A stretch of 44,818 nucleotides of DNA from Acidobacteriaceae bacterium (GTDB lineage: Bacteria > Acidobacteriota > Terriglobia > Terriglobales > Acidobacteriaceae): NCBI GenBank assembly GCA_003138365.1, contig PLFY01000008.1, positions 6,034-50,851 of the forward strand, written 5' to 3'. Shown here one piece after another: positions 1 to 7,531 of this stretch. Numbering within the stretch: the stretch's first letter is position 1; every line of letters starts with the position of its first letter. The notes under the pieces were generated by a model that ran no database searches, was not told where the DNA came from, and saw only the letters and a program-made list of their open reading frames with translations. The position numbers were made by a program, and so were the translations under genes.

Positions 1-257
1 GGATGCCGGGCAAAGAACGCCCGGCGGCGTCGCGACTCGTGATCCAGAGGCCTCTCCCGGCGGAGCAAGTTCAACCTTAACACGCATCCAGAGGCCTTGA
101 ATATCAGGCTCGACCTCTGCAACTCAAACCACACCTTGCCCAAACACCCGGCGACAAGGTAAAACAATCATGTCTCAGGCCATCCAAAGTGGCCGGTTTT
201 GAAGTGACCACAAGTGGCCGGTTTTAAGGTGATCACCGAGGCGATAATTTAGCTATT
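1..257. other. Gene-free left edge with small repeats
   Basis: No coding region is supported here. There is a perfect 7-bp stem, GCCGGGC/GCCCGGC, with a 7-base loop at 5-25 and no T-run after it. A 12-bp direct repeat ATCCAGAGGCCT occurs at 42-53 and 86-97. The stretch ends in the two 25-bp tandem repeats described separately. I read this as the outer end of, or scar beside, an insertion element lying to the left of the window; that is inference. Confidence 0.4.
187..236. repeat. Two 25-bp tandem repeats resembling an IS21-family end
   Basis: Two adjacent 25-bp units (187-211 and 212-236) differ at three positions; both contain AAGTGGCCGGTTTT followed by a GTGAYCAC block. IS21-family elements carry multiple internal terminal repeats, and this GTGGCCGGTTTT wording is familiar from such ends. 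No istA or istB gene is visible in the window, so the element either lies to the left or is lost. Family assignment is from memory of the motif, not from a search. Confidence 0.5.
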
Positions 258-1064
258 ATGCAAAGAGATAAACTTCTAGTCGGGATCACCTTCGCAGGCT
301 CAATACTGCTTTGGTGGCCGACGATTATGGCGATATCTCTCGTTACGCACTGGTGGCTCCCACTACCGTTGATCGTGCTGGGGAGCGGCTTAGCAACTGC
401 CCTGTGTTCCCAAGGTTGGTGGCACTTTGCCTTGGCTTCGGGTGTTGGCACGTTTATCGGCATCTGCAGTGGTTATATGATCTGGCACCCGGCAGATGGA
501 GTTGAGACAGCTTACTCGGGATTGTTGATCATCATGGCAACGCTTGCCGCGTTCATCTTGTCTTTACTAGCAAACTCAGCTATGCGAAAGTCAACGTTGT
601 CTAACTTAAAGCTCAGGCATGCAGTCTGGATCGGTGTGGGATGCTGTTTTTTGGTTGGTCCGCTAGCTCTCGCAGTTGCACCACCACTTGTCGCATATAG
701 ATTAGCGGGTAATGATCGGGCGGCTGCACAGAGGCTTGAAGCATTAAACAATGCCGCTAAACAGCTACTGTCTGAAACTGGCGGTCCAGAACAGATCTGT
801 GATGGTAAGGCCTTGCAACGGCATTATTCCGGGCCAATGTTTAGTGAAGAGGACTGGCGCTACATTACAGGCAACTACGTGAATCGAGACGGCTACGTCT
901 TTACGGTCTATTGCAAGGAAAAGGGTGGATACGTCATCGAAGCATGGCCAGCAAGAGGAATAGTTGATGGCACCCACCATTTGTGTGCAGATGACGTACA
1001 CAGAGTCGGTTGTGTCGTAGGTTCAGATGGTTCCAGACGCGTGTGCATACCCTGCAAAAAATAG
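258..1064 (+). CDS. Unknown multi-pass membrane protein with cysteine-rich C-terminal domain
   Basis: I do not recognise this 268-residue protein. The N-terminal half holds about four to five hydrophobic segments (roughly residues 8-28, 32-50, 57-75, 88-107 and 122-147). A soluble C-terminal domain of about 110 residues follows, with several cysteines (CDGK, YCKEK, CADD, VGC, CIPC) that could form disulfides if it lies outside the cytoplasm. The stretch GYVFTVYC ... YVIEAWPA ... GTHHLCADD resembles the beta-sheet end of some pilin-like proteins, which is only a hint. The ATG at 258 has no clear ribosome-binding site (a GAGG lies about 16 bases upstream). It stands alone between an IS-like end and a hairpin, so it may be recently acquired cargo. 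Confidence 0.65.
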   Translation: MQRDKLLVGITFAGSILLWWPTIMAISLVTHWWLPLPLIVLGSGLATALCSQGWWHFALASGVGTFIGICSGYMIWHPADGVETAYSGLLIIMATLAAFILSLLANSAMRKSTLSNLKLRHAVWIGVGCCFLVGPLALAVAPPLVAYRLAGNDRAAAQRLEALNNAAKQLLSETGGPEQICDGKALQRHYSGPMFSEEDWRYITGNYVNRDGYVFTVYCKEKGGYVIEAWPARGIVDGTHHLCADDVHRVGCVVGSDGSRRVCIPCKK

Positions 1065-1101
1065 GTTTCGCGCATGACCCATCCGCATATACAGGCGGGG
1101 G

Positions 1102-1127
1102 CCCATGTCTGGATTTTCAGACATGGG
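1102..1127. repeat. Perfect hairpin, possible dispersed palindromic repeat
   Basis: CCCATGTCTG and CAGACATGGG are exact inverted copies around a 6-base loop GATTTT. There is no T-run on either side, so this is not a standard terminator, although it lies 37 bases after the stop of the membrane-protein gene. Hairpins built on CCCATGTCT/AGACATGGG recur in acidobacterial intergenic regions as I recall; this should be treated as a candidate dispersed repeat. Confidence 0.55.
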
Positions 1128-1146
1128 AGACCTCAACTCCCAACCG

Positions 1147-1245
1147 TCCCCGGTCAACAGCTTCTACATCAATCGAACGTTTACGGTGGGAGCGATTGGC
1201 CCGCTCTTGGTCACGAACGTCGACGTAACAAAGGTGCCGCAATGA
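1147..1245 (+). pseudogene. Possible C-terminal remnant of a lost gene
   Basis: The frame starting at 1147 reads an orderly peptide (NSFYINRTFTVGAIGPLL, then VTNVDVTKVPQ and a stop). Its TGA at 1243-1245 overlaps the ATG of the next reading frame as ATGA, the usual arrangement of translationally coupled genes. The N-terminal part is missing and no start is visible. It may be the tail of an outer-membrane or secreted protein whose front was deleted, but I cannot name a family and chance reading is possible. Confidence 0.2.
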
Positions 1246-1970
1246 AAGCGCAGATTCGCAATCAGGTCTCAACTTGGGCCGCTTGGTGCCTTGGCGCGGC
1301 AATGGTTTGTCTTGGGTCGAACCCGGCGAATGGTCAGGTACTTCCGTCCAGTCAGGGGACTTTTCCGGTTTGCACAGCGTTGCACCGAGTTGCACATGCG
1401 TTGATTATAAATGACTTACTTGTACTCTCCTTGCACCGGGACGCACCCAAAAGCATGATTTCTCAATCCGAACAGCCACCAAAACAGCCACCACTACCCC
1501 CCTTTGGTGTCATAGTTAAATGCAGCGGAACATGGTTCTTAAATAAGCTCTGGACCATTTGCGCGCGCTCCCTGGAGTTACTGAGCGAAGACTCCTACGT
1601 TGATTGCGCCGACCGCGAGCGAGTTGAGTGGACTGACGATTCGCCGCCTGCGTTCGACTGTACGCGGGTGATGATGCGCGGACCCGAGGGCGACGGCAAC
1701 GAGTATTGGGGTGACAGCCGGTTGCTGAAGGCGTTGCTGCGACGAATTGCCCTTACGCAACAAGCGGACGGGCAGATGAAGGCGCATAGTTGCTCTGGGA
1801 GGTGGGACATTCACGCCATCATGAAGGATCGCTCCTGTGACTGGGTGATCCAGCTGCGCCAATACGTCGAGAGCTCGGGTGATGTTGCGTTAGTCAATGA
1901 ACTGTGGCTCGCGCTCACGCGATTGATGGCATGGTTTATGAGCCGGCGGAGCGTCTCGGAACGGTTCAGG
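1242..1970 (+). pseudogene. Decayed alpha-L-rhamnosidase-like (six-hairpin) glycosidase remnant
   Basis: ATG 1242 is preceded by AAAGG and starts a convincing signal peptide (positive start, hydrophobic stretch around WCLGAAMVCLG, then ANGQ). After about 35 residues the sequence loses any protein-like character until about 1548. There a core-like segment begins (YVDCADRERVEW, AFDCTRVMMRGPEG, DIHAIMKDRSCDWV, then a short helix to about 1965). This order (DCxxRE, six-hairpin helices) matches bacterial alpha-L-rhamnosidase-type catalytic domains. The usual protein is 700-1000 residues, so only the signal peptide and about 140 catalytic-region residues remain. An internal deletion and a 3-prime truncation are the simplest explanation. 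The frame stays open to 2105 by chance. Rhamnosidase activity would fit the plant cell-wall theme of the neighbouring locus. Confidence 0.55.
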
Positions 1971-2188
1971 TTGCTTATCATGACGGTCGTCACTCCGTCG
2001 GGAATGCTAAGTCTCACGCCTCTTCCTATACACATCAGCGATCATCAGGCCTGTACTCAAGCTGCCTTCGACTATCGAATTTCTGAAAGACCTGCCCGGC
2101 TGTGATGCACGCATCTAGAACTGAATGGGGCGCCCTCAGGTTCCGAGACTGTCCGGGACTAAAATCCGCCAACATCGCAATCTCTTCT

Positions 2189-4288
2189 TCATTGGACGAG
2201 CTCCGATGCTAGTGGAGCCAAAACCATGGCGCCTTCATAAACCCGATTGGTCAGCATTCCCCGTTTGATGCCCTCCAGGCGCACGGTCTTCTTTTCTTCG
2301 GTCGTATTCACATACAGAGTGCGGCCATCTACTGAACGGGCGTAAACACCTTCTGGTGTGGAAGGGCCAGCTTGGATGCCCGCAAGGCGGAGGACTCGTT
2401 CTAGCACAGGACCGATGGTGGAATCGTTGGACTCGGTCGCCAGGTATAGGGCGTTGCCTTTACCGAATCTATTGATCGTGATTGCCGGGCTGTGATCCGG
2501 GATATCTGTGAAGCGGGCGAGCACCGTGGCCGTTGACGGCTCGAGCACCTCGTATCGGCGCGAGTTGGCAGAGATCGACTTGTCATCCAGATCGAATTTC
2601 AACACCGTCGAATCATAGAATGCATTTGTCTTCAGCCCAAAGACATCGCTCAGCCTGCCAGGCAGCGGAGTGTCGAACCATTGCCCATGCTCATCCACTT
2701 TGGCTGAGAATGCTGTCATCAGTACCGTCCCTCCGTTGCTTACGTATTGCCGTATTGCCGTTGCGCTCCCCAGATCCATCACGTATTCAGCCGGAACGAC
2801 GACCAGTTTGTAGGGGGAAAGATTCTCATGCCCTACGTTGATGATGGCGGTATCGAGATTGGCGCGGAAGAACGGCTCAAAGGCGCCTTGCACCTGTTCC
2901 GTATACGAAGGTTTGAAGTATTGCAGCGTTGTATTGGAAGAACCATTGGGATGAGAGTCGATGAAGGAGTCGAATGAATAGGCAATGGCTATCTCTGGAT
3001 GCGTAAACCGAGGGAATCCGGACTTGGCAAGCTGCTTGAATTCCGTCGCTATCCGAGCAAACTCATCCACTTTCCACGAAGGGGTTCCATCGTGATCCAC
3101 CAGCCCGAAGAGCGCCTGTTCTTCTCCTCCTTGATGACTGTTGAAGGTCCAAGCGAGAATCCCTTGAGCTCCCATCATGAGCCCGAGGTATGCATACATG
3201 CGGCTTCGGCCCGGTGTTCCGTAAAAGCCGCCGCCGCCGGCGGTGAACTCGTTGAACCAAATGGGCGTGGGCAGTGCCCCTTTGGTCATCAGCGCGCCAA
3301 ATGAACCGCTGATGGGGTCTCCGGGGTAAAAGCCTTCAGCCCCGTATGAGACGTAAGACCTGTACGTAGAAAGGTAGTCGAAGCCGCGCCGGCCAGCAGT
3401 GTCCCACAGGTTTGAAATGGATGGAACGTCGGGCATGTCTCGCTGACGGATTGCGTCGAGTTCGTTCAGACGAGCCACGGTCACATCCGACCAGAAGCGA
3501 TGTAAGTCCAGGTAGCGCTCCGACGGTCCGGGGCCATCCGCGAGCGGCAGATCGACATCTTCAAAGCTGTTCAAGCGGCGTGACCATCTCTGCGTGGCCC
3601 ATGCTCTGTTCAGTTCGTCAATGCTGCCATACTTCTTCGTGAGCCATGCAATGAAACGCTGCCGGTCGGCTTCGGAATACGACATAAAGCCGTTCCCGAT
3701 CTCGTTGTCATAGCCGACGGCAATAACCGCGGGATGATTCGCATAGCGCTTCATCAGCGCGTCGGCCATAATCCCGACCTCGCGGACGTAGTCGGGGTCG
3801 CTGATGTTATCCATGTAACGCTCGGCAGGCGGGAGCCGCGTGCCGTTCTGCGCGACGATATCGACGCCCGGGTGTGCCCGATGCAGCCAGATGGGCGCGG
3901 GCAGACCGGGAATGTCAAGAATGACCAGGATGCCATTGGCCTGCATCTTGTCCATGATCTTGTCGAACCACTCAAAGGTGAACTTGCCCTGCGATGGCTC
4001 AAAGGAATCCCACGACAGGTCTCCCATGCGCACGACATTGAAGCCGGCGCGCTTCATGATGGCAATGTCCTGATCGATCTGCTCAGGTGAGCGGTCGATG
4101 GGCTGATAACACGTGCCCACAAAGAGCTGCCCTGGACCGGGCCAGTTGGGATGCACGGGTTTATCCTGAGCGACGCAGAATGCGCTTAGAGCCAGTCCGA
4201 AGACCAGAGAAAACGCAAGCTGCTTTAATGAGGCACCAAGGCATTGCCGATAACGCGACAACAGAATCCGCTTTCTCATGATGCCCAT
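2189..4288 (-). CDS. Exported beta-galactosidase, GH42 type
   Basis: A 699-residue protein with an N-terminal signal peptide (RKRILLSR, then LAFSLVFGLALSAFCVAQ). The (beta/alpha)8 barrel shows the GH42 pattern: FNVVRMGDLSWDSFEP, then ILDIPGLPAPIWL. The predicted acid/base is Glu196 in YDNEIGNG and the nucleophile Glu347 in WFNEFTAGG. A trimerisation-like Rossmann domain follows (VVVPAEYVMDLGSATAIRQY, then GGTVLMTAFSA) and a small beta domain ends the protein. Function inferred: removal of terminal beta-galactose, here probably from xyloglucan L side chains, in the periplasm or outside the cell. It is the last gene of the minus arm, about 100 bases after the GH44 gene with a hairpin between. 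The start may instead be the ATG at 4279; both give the same signal peptide. The longer frame up to 4432 overlaps the GH44 gene and is unlikely. Confidence 0.85.
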   Translation of the reverse strand: MGIMRKRILLSRYRQCLGASLKQLAFSLVFGLALSAFCVAQDKPVHPNWPGPGQLFVGTCYQPIDRSPEQIDQDIAIMKRAGFNVVRMGDLSWDSFEPSQGKFTFEWFDKIMDKMQANGILVILDIPGLPAPIWLHRAHPGVDIVAQNGTRLPPAERYMDNISDPDYVREVGIMADALMKRYANHPAVIAVGYDNEIGNGFMSYSEADRQRFIAWLTKKYGSIDELNRAWATQRWSRRLNSFEDVDLPLADGPGPSERYLDLHRFWSDVTVARLNELDAIRQRDMPDVPSISNLWDTAGRRGFDYLSTYRSYVSYGAEGFYPGDPISGSFGALMTKGALPTPIWFNEFTAGGGGFYGTPGRSRMYAYLGLMMGAQGILAWTFNSHQGGEEQALFGLVDHDGTPSWKVDEFARIATEFKQLAKSGFPRFTHPEIAIAYSFDSFIDSHPNGSSNTTLQYFKPSYTEQVQGAFEPFFRANLDTAIINVGHENLSPYKLVVVPAEYVMDLGSATAIRQYVSNGGTVLMTAFSAKVDEHGQWFDTPLPGRLSDVFGLKTNAFYDSTVLKFDLDDKSISANSRRYEVLEPSTATVLARFTDIPDHSPAITINRFGKGNALYLATESNDSTIGPVLERVLRLAGIQAGPSTPEGVYARSVDGRTLYVNTTEEKKTVRLEGIKRGMLTNRVYEGAMVLAPLASELVQ

Positions 4289-4339
4289 CTTCGCGTAAGG
4301 AAGCGCCTGCACATTGGATGTTTCGTCAAGACTCTCTAA

Positions 4340-4370
4340 CCCTCCATGGCGCAATGACAGCCATGGAGGG
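4340..4370. terminator. Hairpin between GH44 and GH42 genes
   Basis: CCCTCCATGGC and GCCATGGAGGG form a perfect 11-bp stem with a 9-base loop, 21 bases after the GH44 stop and about 50 bases before the GH42 start. No real T-run follows on the minus strand. It could be a weak terminator or an intercistronic stem that protects the upstream message and lowers GH42 expression. Location argues for one of these roles. Confidence 0.55.
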
Positions 4371-4391
4371 CCTGTTAGGCTTTCTGCGGAT

Positions 4392-7346
4392 TTAGTTGGC
4401 GGTTTCTGTAAAAGTGACCGAAGTTCCGCCAAGTGCGAACTGATCCTGTGCGGTGACAGTTACCGTTCCCTTGGCCGAAGGCAACGTCAAAGTGACCGAG
4501 GCAACACCCGAGGAGTTGGTTAATGCAATTACGCTGGTCCCGCTTGTGGTGCCGTTGGAGAGTGTACCGGCCGAGGTGGTAAACAGAATGCCCGCGCCAC
4601 TGGCCGAGCCTCCTGACTGGCCGGGGGCCAACGTGATGGTGAGAGGTTGCGACAGAGCCGTTCCCACGCTGCCCGATTGATTGGTGCCCGACTGGGTAAG
4701 CGTAGCGGGAGGATTGCCGACAAGGATCCATCCGCCCTGGGTCTGGGTTGCTGTGCCGTCGCTGCCGGTGACAGTATAGTGGCAGAAACCGGGAGTGCTG
4801 CCTGCGTTCACGGTGATGGTTCCGGGCTGTGACGCAGCGATGGTGGCATTGGTCAGCGCGAGCGATACGACGGTACAGGCCGGTGCACCCTCGTAGGCGT
4901 CGAAGACCGCCGAGGTGAGCGTCACGTTCGCACTGCCGCTCGAGATCGCCGGATGAAGAGTGGCCGTCCCCGTGGCGGGAATCATCAGGTCGTCTGGATT
5001 TAGGTACCACTCCGATGCGGGTGTTGAGGCTTCGCTTCCGTTGATCACCAACAGGGTTATGCTGTAGGGCGTGAAGCTCTGCGTCGCGTTCCAAGCCGTC
5101 GAACTGGAAGCCGCTATGGAGCTTGAGGCCGTGGAGGACAGCGTGTACGCAACATAGGTGCTGGCGCTGAATCCGTTCAGGTTGAACGTGACCTCCGCTG
5201 CGTTGGCCGGATCCTTGTTCAGGACCATGATGGTCATTGTTGTGCCGGTTGTGTTGAGCGCGGCGTAGCTGGAAAAGAGATTCGAATTTCCGTTATTGCT
5301 GTCGGATACAGACACTGTGCCGAATCTGTCGTGCGAGCCGTCATAGTTGGTGTACATCTTCCAGGCCAAGTACTCGGCAGTGCCCGGCGACGGCCCGCCC
5401 CAGCGCGAGGCAAAGCTAAGTCCCTCGCGTCCAAAGACGCCCAAGGTGTCCGCGTCGGCGATCGCAGTTGAAAAGTCCGATCCGCTGTTTGCGGCAAGGC
5501 CGGCGCCCCACTCGGTGTAGGACAGTGGCGTTCCTGGGTAGATGGCGTTGACCATGGCCCTGAAGCGCGGAATGTGGAAGGGGATGCCAGGATTTGGCTC
5601 CTCATTGGTCGTATATGTGTTGTCCGTATCCGGGTTCACAGTGGCTGGATCCCAGTAATAGCCGGCACACTTAGCCGTAGCCGCCTGAAGCTGTGCGCTG
5701 GTGAAATTGGTGGTAGGGCCGCAGTCTGCATATGCATGGATATCGAAGACGTCCAGCGTGCGTGCGCCATTGATCTTGTCGAACCAGTAAATCTGATTCA
5801 ACCACCAGGGCAGGAAGTCCACACCGCCGTGATCGGCCTTGTCATTGCCGTTGGCGCCATTCCAGTAGAACCACCAGCAGCAGAAGACTGGACCAAAGCG
5901 TACTGCCGCCGGATCCCATGTCTTGAGATTCGTCGCCTCTGTCTCATAGAGGTTGGCAAGTTCGTCATAGCCCGAAGCTACGGGGTGGACATCCCGGTGT
6001 GTCCCATTCCAAATATCGGGTTCGTTGTCCATGTCGTAGAAATGGCAAGAGGTGATCTGCGAATACGGCACGGGGCACGTTCCGCCACCGAAGGCCGTAG
6101 CCAGAGCCTTCGCCCAGGTTTCGCGGTCGATGCAAGTGGTTCCATCGGTGGTTCCCGACGGGCACTCCTGTGCGGTGTCTACCAGCGGGTAGTAGGCCGT
6201 GGTGACGGCGTTGGTGGTCACAGGGGTCTGGCAGTCTGGCTTCTGGCCGTTTCCGGCGTCGGTGTTGTAGGGATCGACGGAGCATTGCGCGCCAAAGATT
6301 GCGACGGAGAAGCTCCAGCCGGATGCCTGGGCCACCCAATCCATCATTGCCATCGTCGTCAAAGCATGGCTGCCTGCATTTTGGGTTTGGGAAATAAGTT
6401 GGACCTGGTCGCCCGCGCCTCCGTAGTCTTCAAAGTAATAATCTGCGGCGGCATTGCGGGTTTGCAACTTCCAGTTGTAGTTCGACGCGTCATTCCCGCC
6501 CCATCGTGAATAGGTGTAGCCTGCGTCGGATATGTCCGAAATCGTCTCGTCATTATTCCCGTAAACAAACTGGCTGATCGTATGCCGGTTCGCAAGAACA
6601 TCGACGTTAACCGTAACGGCGGTGCCACTATTCGCGGTGACGGTCACCGAGGCAGTTCCGGAGGCGCTGTTGTAGATTCCGGAGCTGGCGCTGTCCGGCG
6701 TGTACTTCGCGGTCAGCGTGTCGGATCCCGTTCCAAGCGACCCAGCCGGAATCGTAATGGTCGCCGAACCGGAACTGAGGGTGGTCGCGGCGGAAGCATA
6801 ATTGCCGCTCGAGAGAATCACCGAGCCGGTCGGCGTGCCGCTGGTTCCGGTGACTGCAATGGCCACTGAAAGCGACTGCGTGGTGGTGATGCTGCTGGAT
6901 GCCGGTGTGACGGTTACGGTAGGCGTGGTTGCAGGCACCGTGACGGCCACAGAGGCGGTTCCGGAGGCGCTGTTATAGGTCGCGGAACTGACGCTGTCCG
7001 GCGTGTACTTGGCGGTCAGCGTGTCTGAGCCTGCGGCCAGCGATCCCGCCGCAATAGTGATGGTCGCCGAACCGGAAACGAGGGAGGTCGCGGCGGAAGT
7101 ATAGTTGCCGCTCGACAGTACCACCGAGCCGGTCGGCGCGCCACTCGATCCGGAAACCACAATGGTGACCGAAAGCGATTGCGCGGTGGTTATGCTGCTG
7201 GATGCCGGTGTGACGGTAACCGTTGGCGTAGTGGGATTCTGACTCGTCGTCCCCCCGCCTCCCTGGCTTCCACCGCCGCATGCCCCTGTTGAAAGTGCAA
7301 TTGGAGAAAGGAGAAGAACGAAGAAAACGCCCGCAAATCGATTCAT
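4392..7346 (-). CDS. Lipoprotein-like endo-glucanase/xyloglucanase, GH44, with Ig-like repeats
   Basis: A 984-residue protein. ATG 7346 is chosen because AAAGGA lies 7 bases upstream and a signal peptide follows, ending in LSTGAC with a Gly/Ser linker (lipobox-like). Residues about 40-140 and 141-240 are two near-identical Ig-like repeats (TPTVTVTPASSSITT ... YNSASGTASV). The GH44 catalytic domain covers about 245-770: YSRWGGNDASNYNW and DYYFEDYG near its start, acid/base Glu442 in DMDNEPDIWNGTH, nucleophile Glu612 in LSYTEWGAG. About 200 further residues form Big/Ig-like beta domains. GH44 enzymes cut beta-1,4-glucan and xyloglucan. In this gene company (alpha-xylosidase, fucosidase, galactosidase, arabinofuranosidases) xyloglucan is the likely substrate. 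It is the only endo-acting enzyme I see in the locus and is probably displayed on the cell surface. Confidence 0.88.
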   Translation of the reverse strand: MNRFAGVFFVLLLSPIALSTGACGGGSQGGGGTTSQNPTTPTVTVTPASSSITTAQSLSVTIVVSGSSGAPTGSVVLSSGNYTSAATSLVSGSATITIAAGSLAAGSDTLTAKYTPDSVSSATYNSASGTASVAVTVPATTPTVTVTPASSSITTTQSLSVAIAVTGTSGTPTGSVILSSGNYASAATTLSSGSATITIPAGSLGTGSDTLTAKYTPDSASSGIYNSASGTASVTVTANSGTAVTVNVDVLANRHTISQFVYGNNDETISDISDAGYTYSRWGGNDASNYNWKLQTRNAAADYYFEDYGGAGDQVQLISQTQNAGSHALTTMAMMDWVAQASGWSFSVAIFGAQCSVDPYNTDAGNGQKPDCQTPVTTNAVTTAYYPLVDTAQECPSGTTDGTTCIDRETWAKALATAFGGGTCPVPYSQITSCHFYDMDNEPDIWNGTHRDVHPVASGYDELANLYETEATNLKTWDPAAVRFGPVFCCWWFYWNGANGNDKADHGGVDFLPWWLNQIYWFDKINGARTLDVFDIHAYADCGPTTNFTSAQLQAATAKCAGYYWDPATVNPDTDNTYTTNEEPNPGIPFHIPRFRAMVNAIYPGTPLSYTEWGAGLAANSGSDFSTAIADADTLGVFGREGLSFASRWGGPSPGTAEYLAWKMYTNYDGSHDRFGTVSVSDSNNGNSNLFSSYAALNTTGTTMTIMVLNKDPANAAEVTFNLNGFSASTYVAYTLSSTASSSIAASSSTAWNATQSFTPYSITLLVINGSEASTPASEWYLNPDDLMIPATGTATLHPAISSGSANVTLTSAVFDAYEGAPACTVVSLALTNATIAASQPGTITVNAGSTPGFCHYTVTGSDGTATQTQGGWILVGNPPATLTQSGTNQSGSVGTALSQPLTITLAPGQSGGSASGAGILFTTSAGTLSNGTTSGTSVIALTNSSGVASVTLTLPSAKGTVTVTAQDQFALGGTSVTFTETAN
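6627..7229 (-). repeat. Tandem 303-bp repeat encoding two Ig-like domains
   Basis: Two consecutive units of about 101 codons inside the GH44 gene encode almost the same protein sequence and are alike at DNA level over long blocks (for example the TCCGGCGTGTACTT region in both). This is a recent internal duplication or a copy-number-variable spacer between the lipid anchor and the catalytic domain. Such repeats commonly set how far a catalytic domain stands from the cell surface. Confidence 0.8.
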
Positions 7347-7398
7347 AGACATTTCCTTTTGACCCGCTCGGTAGACGTTTAACAACCAGCGTTCGTGC

Positions 7399-7503
7399 TT
7401 AGATTCTAAACCCCAGGCCGAGCTCAACGAAGGGCCGGATGTGGCGGGCGGGCAAATCGCCATAAAGCTGGTTGCGCTTCGACCAGTTATAGACGGTCTT
7501 GCA
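7399..7503 (-). pseudogene. Possible C-terminal remnant of a beta-barrel protein
   Basis: In the 185-base gap between the GH29 and GH44 genes, one minus-strand frame reads YNWSKRNQLYGDLPARHI, then RPFVELGLGFRI and a stop. The alternating, aromatic-rich end looks like the last strand of an outer-membrane barrel. There is no start, and the frame runs into the GH29 coding region, so if real it is a fragment left by rearrangement within the operon. Evidence is limited to appearance. Confidence 0.22.
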
Positions 7504-7531
7504 CCGTCGATCCGCCCCACCCCACTTCCGC

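Noticed and set aside
1350-1547. Possible integrase attachment region (GTTGCACCGAGTTGCAC and nearby A/T-rich DNA).
   Set aside because: No integrase, tRNA or repeated att core is visible; the only support is the look of the sequence.
1074-2105. A single 343-codon open frame taken as one gene.
   Set aside because: The first 56 codons lack a ribosome-binding site and protein character. A proper start with signal peptide is at 1242, and the interior is a deletion scar, so it is described as a pseudogene.
5574-6509. A 311-codon plus-strand open frame opposite the GH44 gene.
   Set aside because: Antisense shadow of a catalytic domain with visible active-site motifs; no start signal.
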